Origin: Burkholderiales bacterium
GTDB lineage: Bacteria > Pseudomonadota > Gammaproteobacteria > Burkholderiales > Burkholderiaceae_C
Reading direction: 5' to 3'
Assembly (NCBI GenBank): GCA_028868995.1
Contig: JAGWTH010000022.1
Coordinates: 1 to 60,629, forward strand
Length of the DNA stretch: 60,629 nt
In this document: one piece after another, positions 34,195 through 44,955 of the stretch
How positions within the stretch are numbered: the first letter of the stretch is position 1
Layout of the letters: the number at the start of each line of letters is the position of its first letter
Translations under genes and position numbers: made by a program
The notes under the pieces: model-generated
Databases searched by the model: none
Seen by the model: only the letters and a program-made list of their open reading frames with translations
What the model was told of the DNA's origin: nothing

Positions 34195-35081
34195 CCCGAC
34201 GCAAAGGCATCATCCTGGCCGGCGGCTCCGGCACGCGGCTGCACCCGGCCACGCTGGCCATGAGCAAGCAGCTGCTGCCGGTGTACGACAAGCCCATGGT
34301 GTACTACCCGCTCAGCACGCTGATGCTGGCGGGCATCCAGGACATCCTGGTGATCAGCACGCCGCAGGACACCCCGCGCTTCCAGCAGCTGCTGGGCGAC
34401 GGCAGCCAGTGGGGCCTGAACATCCAGTACGCGGTGCAGCCCAGCCCGGACGGCCTGGCCCAGGCCTTCATCATCGGCGACAAGTTCGTCGGCAACGACC
34501 CGAGCGCGCTGGTGCTGGGCGACAACATCTTCTACGGCCACGACCTCGCGCCGCTGATGAGGCAGGCTGATGCGCAGGCGAGCGGGGCGACCGTTTTCGC
34601 CTACCACGTGCACGACCCCGAGCGCTATGGTGTGGTGGCCTTCGACCAGAAGGGCAACGCCACCAGCATCGAGGAGAAGCCGGCCCAGCCCAAGAGCCAC
34701 TACGCCGTGACGGGCCTGTACTTCTACGACAACCAGGTGGTGGACATCGCCAGGTCGGTGAAGCCCAGCGCGCGCGGCGAGCTGGAGATCACCGCGGTGA
34801 ACCAGGCCTACCTGGAGCGCAGCCAGCTGTCGGTGCAGATCCTCAAGCGCGGCTACGCCTGGCTGGACACCGGCACCCACGAAAGCCTGCTGGAAGCCAG
34901 CCAGTTCATCGCCACGCTGGAACACCGCCAGGGCCTGAAGATCGCCTGCCCCGAGGAGATCGCCTGGCGCGCCGGCTTCATCGACGACGCCCAGTTGCAG
35001 AAGCTGGCCGAGCCGCTGAAGAAGAACGGCTATGGCAAGTACCTGCTGCACGTGCTGCGCGAAGGGAACCGTTCGCTATGA
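34191..35081 (+). CDS. rmlA: glucose-1-phosphate thymidylyltransferase RmlA
   Basis: Joins dTTP and glucose-1-phosphate to dTDP-glucose, step one of the pathway. 296 residues with [20 protein letters not shown] (nucleotide-binding), [27 protein letters not shown] and [13 protein letters not shown] overlaps on both sides (34191-34194 and 35078-35081) show tight coupling within rmlBDAC. Confidence 0.97.
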   Translation: MTRRKGIILAGGSGTRLHPATLAMSKQLLPVYDKPMVYYPLSTLMLAGIQDILVISTPQDTPRFQQLLGDGSQWGLNIQYAVQPSPDGLAQAFIIGDKFVGNDPSALVLGDNIFYGHDLAPLMRQADAQASGATVFAYHVHDPERYGVVAFDQKGNATSIEEKPAQPKSHYAVTGLYFYDNQVVDIARSVKPSARGELEITAVNQAYLERSQLSVQILKRGYAWLDTGTHESLLEASQFIATLEHRQGLKIACPEEIAWRAGFIDDAQLQKLAEPLKKNGYGKYLLHVLREGNRSL

Positions 35082-35635
35082 AGGTCACGCGGACCGAGAT
35101 CCCCGAGGTGATGATCCTCGAGCCGAAGGTGTTCGGCGATGCCCGGGGGTTCTTCCTCGAGAGCTACAACCAGAAGGTGTTCCGCGAGGCGACCGGCCTG
35201 GCGCTGGATTTCGTGCAGGACAACCATTCGCGCTCGGCGCAGGGCGTCCTGCGCGGGCTGCACTACCAGCTGAAGCAGCCGCAGGGCAAGCTGGTGCGGG
35301 TGGTGCGCGGGGCGGTGTTCGACGTCGCCGTGGACGTGCGGCGCTCGTCGCCCACGTTCGGGAGGTGGGTGGGGGTCGAGCTGAGCGAGGACAACCAGCG
35401 GCAGTTCTGGGTCCCGCCTGGCTTCGCCCATGGTTTCCTGGTGCTGAGTGCGTCGGCGGACTTCCTGTACAAGACGACGGACTACTATGCGCCGGAGCAT
35501 GAGCGGTGCATTGCCTGGGACGACCCCGCGATCGGCATCGAATGGCCGCTGGGTCAGTTGCCGGCGGGCCAGCCGCAGTTGTCGGCCAAGGACAGGCAGG
35601 GAGTTGCTCTGCGGTCCGCCGAACTGATGCCCTGA
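35078..35635 (+). CDS. rmlC: dTDP-4-dehydrorhamnose 3,5-epimerase RmlC
   Basis: Cupin-fold epimerase, step three of dTDP-L-rhamnose synthesis. 185 residues with [18 protein letters not shown] (catalytic His region), [30 protein letters not shown] and [20 protein letters not shown]. Last gene of rmlBDAC. Just after it the base composition drops toward the glycosyltransferase genes. Confidence 0.97.
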   Translation: MKVTRTEIPEVMILEPKVFGDARGFFLESYNQKVFREATGLALDFVQDNHSRSAQGVLRGLHYQLKQPQGKLVRVVRGAVFDVAVDVRRSSPTFGRWVGVELSEDNQRQFWVPPGFAHGFLVLSASADFLYKTTDYYAPEHERCIAWDDPAIGIEWPLGQLPAGQPQLSAKDRQGVALRSAELMP

Positions 35636-35669
35636 TTTCCTAACGGGCTATTTAAAGCCAGTTTCGCAC

Positions 35670-36788
35670 TTGCGTATCCTTCACGTTTTCAAGACCTACT
35701 ATCCGGACACGGTCGGCGGCATTGAGCATGTCATCTCGCAGCTGAGTTGGGCTCTCCAGAAGCGCGGTCACGAGAGCCGGATCTTTACCCTGAGTCCGGA
35801 CCCGCGCCCGGCGGTTCTGCACCGTCCCGAAGGTGAGGTTCATCGGAGCCAGCGCACGGTGGACATTGCCTCCGTGCCGCTCTCTGTCCGTGCCCTCTGG
35901 GAGTTTCGGCGCCATGCGCGATGGGCTGATGTCATTCACTACCAATATCCGTGGCCGTTCGCTGACGTCCTTTATTTTTTATGGGGGCGCGGCAAGCCTG
36001 CAGTGGTGAGCTACCAGTCGGATATCGTCAAGCAGAAGTGGGCGCTCAAGGTCTACGCGCCCATGCGGGAATGCTTCCTGCGTGCGGTCGACTCAGTGGT
36101 TGCGACCTCGCCGGGATACATCCGTAGCAGCGACGTCCTTTCGCGACTGCCACGTGAAATCGCGCTGATTCCCAACGGCATCGAGGAATCGGAATACCCG
36201 CAGCCCTCCGCCGAAGCCATCAGGAAGTGGCGGAATCGGGTTGGCGAGGACTTCTTCCTCTTTGTCGGCGTGCCGCGGTACTACAAGGGCCTGCACACGC
36301 TGGTCGAAGCCGCAAATGGATTTCCCGGAAAGGTGGTGATCGCTGGCGACGGGCCCGGAGTAGCTGCATTGCAGGAGCAAATTGCCGACGCAGGGCTCTC
36401 CAACGTGGAACTCGTCGGACACGTCAGTGAGGAAGACAAGATGGGCCTCCTGCACCTCTGTCGCGCATTCGTGTTTCCTTCGCATGTGCGTACGGAGGCG
36501 TTCGGCATGGCGCTGGTGGAGGCCAGTATGGCGTCCCGCCCCATGGTGACCTGCGACATTTCTACCGGAACCACCTACGTCAACGAAGAAGGAGTGACGG
36601 GCCACGTCGTTCCCCCGGAAGATCCGGAACGACTGCGCAGCGCCATGCAGGACCTTCTGGATCGTGCCGATGTTGCTCGCGAGATGGGAGAAGCTGCCCG
36701 CCGTCGATTCGACGAGTTGTTCACAGCCGACGCGATGGCCGGGCGGTATGAGGCTCTCTATCGCGAGGTCGCAATGGCCCGCCGGTAA
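35670..36788 (+). CDS. glycosyltransferase family 4 (WbpZ-like)
   Basis: GT-B retaining glycosyltransferase, 372 residues. N-terminus RILHVFKTYYPDTVGGIEHV resembles WbpZ-type rhamnosyltransferases. The C-terminal domain has FVGVPRYYKGLHTLVEA, VIAGDGPG and FPSHVRTEAFGMALVEASM (donor-binding E-x7-E). The only start giving this N-terminus is TTG 35670. It begins 34 bases after rmlC and overlaps the convergent GT4 gene by 31 bases at the 3' end. Donor probably a rhamnose nucleotide (inferred from context). Confidence 0.88.
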   Translation: MRILHVFKTYYPDTVGGIEHVISQLSWALQKRGHESRIFTLSPDPRPAVLHRPEGEVHRSQRTVDIASVPLSVRALWEFRRHARWADVIHYQYPWPFADVLYFLWGRGKPAVVSYQSDIVKQKWALKVYAPMRECFLRAVDSVVATSPGYIRSSDVLSRLPREIALIPNGIEESEYPQPSAEAIRKWRNRVGEDFFLFVGVPRYYKGLHTLVEAANGFPGKVVIAGDGPGVAALQEQIADAGLSNVELVGHVSEEDKMGLLHLCRAFVFPSHVRTEAFGMALVEASMASRPMVTCDISTGTTYVNEEGVTGHVVPPEDPERLRSAMQDLLDRADVAREMGEAARRRFDELFTADAMAGRYEALYREVAMARR

Positions 36789-37899
36789 GCGGCGACGGTT
36801 TGGTCCACGCAACGGTCCCAGGTGAACGTGGCCGCGCGGGTCCGAGATTCCATCGACAAGCGGGCCCGCAGATGCGAGTCTTCCGCCATACGAGTCATGG
36901 CAGACCCAAGCGCGGCAATGTCTTCGGGTTCCACGGCTAGACCTGCATTTCCAACGACCTCCAGCAGGGAGCCAGCCGTGGAAATGATTGGGGGAACGCC
37001 GCATCCCATGGCTTCCAGTGGCGGCAGTCCGAAACCCTCGTACAGCGACGGGTAGACCATGGTGAGCGCGCCGGCCATTACCCTGGCGAGATCCGTGCGA
37101 TCAAGATATCCCAGCACACGGACTTCTCCGCTCTGGACCAGCGGCGCGAGCAGCTTTTCGACCGAACTGGTGCGCCAGCCCTTCATTCCGGCCAGTACCA
37201 GAGGGTAGCGGCTGCGCAGTGCTGGCGGAAGAGCTCCGAACGCGCTGAGTGTGGATTTCAGGTTCTTGCGTGGCTCCAGGGTGCCAACCGACAGAAAATA
37301 GCGCCCGTGCTCCAATCCGAGGGGGGCAAGTACGGCGTGCGTTTCCTCTTTTGACGCAGGACGAAACTCTGGGTCCAACCCAAGCGGCACCGAGATGATG
37401 CGTTCTGGGGCGCCTCCATATACGTCAAGCACCTCGTTCCTCACGAAATCCGAGTCTGTCAGCACGACCGAAGCACGTTCGAAAGACGGCAGAAAGTACC
37501 GGTCCATGGCACGCACGCGCTCGGGAGGATGCGTATCCGGAAAACGAATCCAGGACAGATCGTGAACCGTGATGACCGAAGGGCCGTCGAACGGCAGGGC
37601 CAAGTAGTTCGGCTCGTGGTAAACGTCGAATTGGTTCTTCCGGCACCCACGATTGAAACGCACCTGCTGCATTAGCCGACGCACCCCATACGCGTGCGGA
37701 ACGTACTTGCGGATCGCAGTGCGCAGCGGCCCCTTGACTCGCAGCGGTCGCGGCGAAACTTCGCGCTCGAAGCTGCGGCCGTAGAAGCAGGTCAGGTCCA
37801 CTTCGGGGTGTTGCTGAAGGCCGCGCGCGAGGTGGAATGCATACTGTCCGATGCCGGTCATTGTTCCCAGCAGCGAGGTCGCACCAAAAATGACGCGCA

Positions 37900-37903
<4 letters not shown>
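36758..37903 (-). CDS. glycosyltransferase family 4
   Basis: GT-B glycosyltransferase, 381 residues: RVIFGATSLLGTMTGIGQYA at the N-terminus, VHDLSWIRFPD, SVGTLEPRKNL and YPSLYEGFGLPPLEAMGCGVP (E-x7-E). ATG 37903 overlaps the rmd stop by ATGA. Likely one of the rhamnosyltransferases that build the D-rhamnan-type chain, like WbpY/WbpX of the Pseudomonas common antigen; linkage unknown. Confidence 0.88.
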
Positions 37904-39806
<1,903 letters not shown>

Positions 39807-41906
39807 TCAGGAACTTTGCGCAGGGCGCATGGGGGTAATGCGAAGCTGAATCAGCCCGAGACCGAGCTCGCGGAGGTCGTCACCCTGGCCGACGCTCTTG
39901 GGTGAAAGCGGATGCGGAATGGTAATGCGGACCACCCGCTGGTTCGCGCCAGGGGCGAATTCCAGGCTTACGTATCCGTCCTGGTCGCTGGGGAGTCGGA
40001 ACGTACGCTCCTGCACTCCGACTTGGATCCGGAAGTCCGCATTATCGTTGATGCCGAAGGAGTGTCCTTGTAGCAGAATTTGAAAACGAAGTGGCAGGTC
40101 ATCCGCGAATTCAAGGGTTATTTCCCGTCCAAGCGACCAGGTACCCCACGGCTCGGGAGTCGAGAGTCCTTGGGAATACGCGAGTACTCCGGGCCAGGAT
40201 GCTCGGCGAAAATCCACGGTGTAGTCCTGAGCCGTCCTGACAAGCCTGAACTTACCTGCTGCCATTCCCGAGTGATATGGGGAAGGGAGCTGGTAATCGC
40301 CGATCAGCAGGAGCCATTCAGTTCCGGCAGGCAGGTGATCGACGTCGATGTGAGAGCCGGGAGCTAGCTGCATGCTCTTGACGTCTGCATTGTCAATATG
40401 AAACAGCGTGCGCAGCAACGCAGCTGGATCGGGGGCGATGACAGTGAGGTGGGACGCTGAAGGGCCCAGATACCGCTTCGTGAAGAGTCCTGCTTCGTCG
40501 TAGACATCGGCAAGCTGGCGTTTGCGGACTTCAGAGCTGACCTGCCAGTTGCTGGTGAGTGCCATCAAGGGAAGCAGGGCGAACACAAACATTCCCACGG
40601 CCCACCGTGTATTGAACGACCAAACCAAAGTGGCCAGGATGCCAGCAATGCCGAGAACCAAGTACAGCGTGGGGCTCAGCGTCAAGCCTCTCAATTCGGG
40701 GCTGTCGACCATGCTGGGACTAAAAGTCCGGAGGAGTTCGTGGAGTCCGTATCCCGCAATCGACCCGACGACAACCGCATATACAGCGCGACGAAGTGCG
40801 AAGTTCTTGGCCGATTCCGACTGCGACGCGGCGATCACCAGCAGCAGTGGAAACGCGAAGTTGTAGTAACGCATGTGGAGTCTGCTTAGAGACTCGTACG
40901 GGCCGGTACCGGCGACTGAGGCTGTAAAGTATCCTACTACGGCTAGTAGGGGTAGTAACACGATAAGGGTGTAGACGGCAATAAGCTGGGGTGCAGCCTT
41001 GCCTTCGCCAAGATCGTCGTTGCCACTTCGCCAGCGGAGCGAAAGCAGGGCGGCGAGGGGTACGCCGAACATCAAGGCTAGCGCCATGACATGTCCCGTC
41101 AGATTGCGCATCGCGTCGAGAGCGACCTGGCCATAAGGCTTGCCGTGGACCACGCCTCCTGCCTGTGCACCGTAGAGACTGCCAAAGACGGTGACACCGT
41201 GGCTTCCGGCGAGCAGAAAGCCCATGCCCAGTTTGACCACGGAAAAGGCGGTAGCCGTCAATGCCATTGACTTCACGGCTGAACGCAACCAGTCCGTCCG
41301 CCGCCCGGCCCACTGGCGGTAGGCTCCAAGTAACGCCAACCCAGGAAGCAGGAATAGTGCGTGGACCTTCACGAGACTCAGTGCGCCGAGGAGGGCGCCG
41401 ACGCACAGTCCGTAGCGAGACGGCGAGGATAAGCGGGAAGACAATGCTGCCAAGGTAAGCAGCCAGAAGCCGGCGAAATACATCGTCTCCGGCATAAAGT
41501 AGATCGTGTAAGTATCGAACGCGCCGGCTACGGAGAAGAGGGCGATGAAAGCGGCGGGCCAGGACGCACATACTCTTCGCGCTACCAAGTAGATCAGGGG
41601 AACCGTGAGGACGATCAGAGCATTGTTGATTGTCCGAGCGCACTCCAGGAACCCGTCACCACAGATGAGGGTGGACTTGAACAGTCCAAGATACAGATAC
41701 GACGGGACACTCGCATCCCGAAGTGGAAGCAGCCTTGCGAAACTGCTATACGACCATTCGTCCGCGAAGACCACCGGGTAGATTCCGGCTGCTCTGAATT
41801 CGAGAGAGACGAAGAGAATGAACATCCCCGCCCAAAGAAACTGGGCCGGGCCGAAGGTGGCGAAGCGGTCCCGCCAGCGGAGAGTGGTCGCGGATATGCA
41901 GGTCAC
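39807..41906 (-). CDS. large multispanning membrane protein, GT-C glycosyltransferase-like
   Basis: 699 residues. About ten or more membrane helices in the N-terminal two thirds, with an acidic motif FADEWSYSSF in the first periplasmic loop (compare the DE/DD catalytic motif of GT-C enzymes such as ArnT or GtrII). A soluble C-terminal domain follows (about 490-699, resembling the DUF7024 region of polysaccharide transferases). GTG 41906 overlaps the PIG-L stop by GTGA; Met codons upstream (41939, 41975) are alternatives. With GtrA and a GtrB-like GT2 in the same operon, it may be the serotype-specific decorating transferase. Confidence 0.75.
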   Translation of the reverse strand: MTCISATTLRWRDRFATFGPAQFLWAGMFILFVSLEFRAAGIYPVVFADEWSYSSFARLLPLRDASVPSYLYLGLFKSTLICGDGFLECARTINNALIVLTVPLIYLVARRVCASWPAAFIALFSVAGAFDTYTIYFMPETMYFAGFWLLTLAALSSRLSSPSRYGLCVGALLGALSLVKVHALFLLPGLALLGAYRQWAGRRTDWLRSAVKSMALTATAFSVVKLGMGFLLAGSHGVTVFGSLYGAQAGGVVHGKPYGQVALDAMRNLTGHVMALALMFGVPLAALLSLRWRSGNDDLGEGKAAPQLIAVYTLIVLLPLLAVVGYFTASVAGTGPYESLSRLHMRYYNFAFPLLLVIAASQSESAKNFALRRAVYAVVVGSIAGYGLHELLRTFSPSMVDSPELRGLTLSPTLYLVLGIAGILATLVWSFNTRWAVGMFVFALLPLMALTSNWQVSSEVRKRQLADVYDEAGLFTKRYLGPSASHLTVIAPDPAALLRTLFHIDNADVKSMQLAPGSHIDVDHLPAGTEWLLLIGDYQLPSPYHSGMAAGKFRLVRTAQDYTVDFRRASWPGVLAYSQGLSTPEPWGTWSLGREITLEFADDLPLRFQILLQGHSFGINDNADFRIQVGVQERTFRLPSDQDGYVSLEFAPGANQRVVRITIPHPLSPKSVGQGDDLRELGLGLIQLRITPMRPAQSS

Positions 41907-42682
41907 GCTGCGCCCACCGGCAGTTCGTGTTGGACGCATGCCCACACGGCCTGCTGTACTTCTGGCCATGTGCAAAATCCACGCCGTTCATAGTACAAAG
42001 GGCCTGGGTGGGGGCGCTCACGCAATCGTTGTAGTGAAACGTCTTGCTCGGATTCGATGCCCCTCAAGACGTAGTGGAGGATAGTGAAGGGCAAGAGACC
42101 TGCCCACGATTTCGCCTGTGACGGATAGCTCAGGCAATAGCGGAGAAAGCGCAGCCGACGCCTCCAGGGGATCGGAAGATGTTCGGCGGGACCGTTGACG
42201 GGCAATGGCTTGAATACCCGGAAGAACGGACTGGGGCAGTGGTAGGCGTTGTAAAGTGGAAATTGGCGCAAACGCGCGCCCGATGTTGTCCTACGGGCGG
42301 CGAGCAACACGGCCGCATGAAGTGCGTCGTGATCGTGGTGTCCGCCTTCCCAGGCCGGGAGATATGCCGAAGCCACCGATGAGAGACCAGCTAGCCAAGT
42401 CGCAATCCAGTCGACAGCGCGCTCAATGTGCCGAACGAGGTGGGCATCGGCTATGCCCAGTTCCTGGCCGGGGAAATGGATATCCGCAGGGGCGACTCCG
42501 AGTTGCAGCAGCACTCGTGTCGATTCGGAGTTGCGCCTTGTCGGCGAGTTTTGCTCTGCGACTCCGCTGGTGAGGTAGGCACAGCAAACACGCTGCCCTG
42601 ACGCGCGCGCCCGAACGATGTGCTCAAAGACGCCGAATTCGTCGTCTTGATGGGCAAAAAAGAAGAGGGCGAGGGGCTCCAT
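41903..42682 (-). CDS. PIG-L family deacetylase
   Basis: Zinc-dependent N-deacetylase fold. Metal motif FFAHQDDE (variant of AHPDDE) near the N-terminus and GGHHDHDALH later. 259 residues from ATG 42682; a TTG at 42718 would extend it by 12 residues and overlap the upstream gene. In polysaccharide clusters PIG-L proteins remove N-acetyl groups from sugars, so with the GNAT gene next door an exchange of N-acyl groups is plausible (inference). Confidence 0.85.
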   Translation of the reverse strand: MEPLALFFFAHQDDEFGVFEHIVRARASGQRVCCAYLTSGVAEQNSPTRRNSESTRVLLQLGVAPADIHFPGQELGIADAHLVRHIERAVDWIATWLAGLSSVASAYLPAWEGGHHDHDALHAAVLLAARRTTSGARLRQFPLYNAYHCPSPFFRVFKPLPVNGPAEHLPIPWRRRLRFLRYCLSYPSQAKSWAGLLPFTILHYVLRGIESEQDVSLQRLRERPHPGPLYYERRGFCTWPEVQQAVWACVQHELPVGAA

Positions 42683-42698
42683 GGGCTTCGGCTCAATG

Positions 42699-43559
42699 TC
42701 AATATGCGTCGAAGTCAAGAAACGAGAAACTCACGCTGCCCGCATCCAGCCGCTCACGAATCGTACTTAGGGGTCTGTAAATGAGGTTCAGTGGAGAAGG
42801 CCGCAGACGCTGAGGAATGTCCACATACGCGCGCGCCGGTCGCAGCCCCGTGGGCTCGAGTCCGATATAGAGGCGAAGCGGCGACAACGTGCGGCGATCA
42901 GCCGCGCTGGGCGCTGCGAGTCCACGTGCGCCGAGCTCCGCATAAGCTTGCAGCGCCGGACTAATTGCAGGTGCATACAACTGCAGACGATCACCACGCA
43001 CTCGATGCGAGATCCTGTTGTTCGGGTTTGCGCAACGCCAAGCCAGGCCCGAAGGGGTCCAGGATGTGCGAAATTGGGCCCTCTTTTCAACTTCCGCACA
43101 ATCGATGCCGAGCGATCCTAGCCCCACCTTTGCGGCGAGTGGCTCGACCAGTTGGAATCCCAGCTTCCGTGTGAACCCTGGAGTGCTGTTGGCATTCGCC
43201 ACTCCGAAAACCAGATCCAAGCCCTGTTCTGCTGCCGTGTCATAGGTTCTCTCGGCTAGCTTGGTGAACAGACCGCGTCCCTGGTGCTCAGGATGGGTGG
43301 CGGTATTCAAGGAGAGCAGCGCTCGTGCCGGAGTTCCATCCACTTGAGCCGCGATAGGGATTCCCACGTAGTGAGATGCGAGCCGGTCTCCCAACCAGGC
43401 ATCGAAGCCCACTGCGGGACCGTAGGGGTTCTGTTGGTAGAGCCACTCGACGTACTGACGGTTGAATTTGTTCGTTCCGGGAAAGCACTCGCCGAAGAGC
43501 CGTACGTAGGCGGAAATCGCCTCCGTGTCGAAGCGGACGGGAAGCAGCTCGTAGTTCAT
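42699..43559 (-). CDS. GNAT-fold acyltransferase
   Basis: 286 residues. The acetyl-CoA-binding core is seen as LSLNTATHPEHQGRGLFTKLAERTYDTA (Q/RxxGxG/A motif) and VFGVANANSTPGFTRKLGF. The C-terminal 120 residues are unlike ordinary GNATs and may bind the sugar acceptor. ATG 43559 overlaps the gtrA-like stop by ATGA. Substrate unknown; an amino sugar is likely from context. Confidence 0.78.
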   Translation of the reverse strand: MNYELLPVRFDTEAISAYVRLFGECFPGTNKFNRQYVEWLYQQNPYGPAVGFDAWLGDRLASHYVGIPIAAQVDGTPARALLSLNTATHPEHQGRGLFTKLAERTYDTAAEQGLDLVFGVANANSTPGFTRKLGFQLVEPLAAKVGLGSLGIDCAEVEKRAQFRTSWTPSGLAWRCANPNNRISHRVRGDRLQLYAPAISPALQAYAELGARGLAAPSAADRRTLSPLRLYIGLEPTGLRPARAYVDIPQRLRPSPLNLIYRPLSTIRERLDAGSVSFSFLDFDAY

Positions 43560-43942
43560 CGGAATGCCCAATGCTTGCTCAGAAGGAACCCCGTCACCGC
43601 TACGACAGGGAGCGAGGCGATTTTTCCTGCGAGAGGGCTGGCCAGCAAGGCTTGCCCAGCGAACACAAATGCGAGCGTGGTCAGGTAATTGACCCCGACG
43701 ATGATGAGGAACCGTCCCGCGGATGAAAGACTTCGCTGGGTTTGGAACGTGATGTGCGCATGAAACATGTAGTTGACGGCGAGGCCGAACACGAACGCGC
43801 AGCTGGTGCCGGTCAGGAGAGTGACCCCGGATCGCAGCAGCAGCAGCATGGACCCGATGTCCACGAGGGCCGACACAACTCCACCAGTGGCAAACACGAG
43901 GAACTGGCGGCTCCAGACCGCCTGGAAGACTCGGCCGTTCAT
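43556..43942 (-). CDS. GtrA-like flippase
   Basis: 128-residue protein with four membrane helices typical of the GtrA family: FLVFATGGVVSALVDIGSML, NYMFHAHITFQ and FLLSKHWAFR. GtrA proteins are thought to flip bactoprenol-linked sugars across the inner membrane for O-antigen glucosylation or related decorations. Coupled by ATGA to the GT2 gene before it and the GNAT gene after it. Confidence 0.88.
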   Translation of the reverse strand: MNGRVFQAVWSRQFLVFATGGVVSALVDIGSMLLLLRSGVTLLTGTSCAFVFGLAVNYMFHAHITFQTQRSLSSAGRFLIIVGVNYLTTLAFVFAGQALLASPLAGKIASLPVVAVTGFLLSKHWAFR

Positions 43943-44955
43943 CGACGGAGGAATTGCCGGTGGATCGGGCGCCGCGGTACTGACCCGATGTCATAGTTGA
44001 GGAAGGCCAAAAGCAACTGCAATCCCATGAGGGTGGGCAGGGCGGAGAGCATGACTGTGCCCGCGGATGCGGCCACGCCTGCCTGAACCGAGCGGAGCCA
44101 GTGGATCCCTCCGAAACTCATGCCGAATGCAAGGAGCAGGAGGCCGAGAGGCAATTCGATCGAAGCGACGGACAGATCACGCAAATAGTAGTTGTAGAAG
44201 ATCCTTTTGAAGAAGTTTCGTACGTTCTTCATCAAGAATTCGCCTGCGATGCGAGATATGTTCAGATTGCTTACCTCGTCTGCATAGCGCGCGTCCATGG
44301 GCACGTCGACGACCACGGCTCGGATTGTGTTGAGGCGGAACAGTATGTCCGTCTCGAAGAAATAGCGGCGGCTGATCTTGGCGAGCGGCAGCTGTCGTGC
44401 GACGTCAGCGTGTATGGCGGTGTAGCCGTTGGTCGGATCGAAGAGGTCCCAGTAGCCGGACGACAGCTTGGTCATGAAGGACAGCGCCGCATTGCCGAAC
44501 AGCCGCAAAGAGGGCATTTCGCGAATGCGCTCCAAATTGAAGAAGCGGTTGCCCTTTGTGTAGTCCGCCTCTCCGGTTGCGATCGGGCCCACGAAACTCG
44601 GAATGAGCGCCGGATCCATCTGGCCGTCACCGTCTATTTTCACGATGACCTCGGCTCCCTCTTCAATCGCACTGCGATAGCCGGTCATCACTGCGCCACC
44701 GACTCCTTGGTTCGTCTCGTGGTACACCACGCTCACGCGCGGATCTTTACAATGCTCTGCGACGAGAGCACCAGACCCTTCGGGGCATTTGTCGTCGATG
44801 ACGTAGATGCGCCAAACTTCCGGACCTATCGCGGCAATCACACTCAGTACATGGCGCGTGACCTTGTAGCTAGGGATAACCACGGCGATCCGCCACTGCA
44901 ACTCGGCCAGCGCCGGAGAGCCCGGACAATTCTGGGCGACGCGAAGGTCCGTCAT
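43939..44955 (-). CDS. GT2 glycosyltransferase with C-terminal membrane helices (GtrB/DPM-like)
   Basis: Polyprenyl-phosphate sugar transferase type. GT-A domain: AVVIPSYKVTRHVL, YVIDDKCPEGSGALV, KIDGDGQMDPALIPSF (DxD) and FDPTNGYTAI. Two C-terminal membrane segments (ELPLGLLLLAFGMSFGG and a later one) as in GtrB. 338 residues from ATG 44955. With the next gene gtrA it would charge and flip an undecaprenyl-phosphate sugar. Donor sugar unknown. Confidence 0.88.
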   Translation of the reverse strand: MTDLRVAQNCPGSPALAELQWRIAVVIPSYKVTRHVLSVIAAIGPEVWRIYVIDDKCPEGSGALVAEHCKDPRVSVVYHETNQGVGGAVMTGYRSAIEEGAEVIVKIDGDGQMDPALIPSFVGPIATGEADYTKGNRFFNLERIREMPSLRLFGNAALSFMTKLSSGYWDLFDPTNGYTAIHADVARQLPLAKISRRYFFETDILFRLNTIRAVVVDVPMDARYADEVSNLNISRIAGEFLMKNVRNFFKRIFYNYYLRDLSVASIELPLGLLLLAFGMSFGGIHWLRSVQAGVAASAGTVMLSALPTLMGLQLLLAFLNYDIGSVPRRPIHRQFLRR

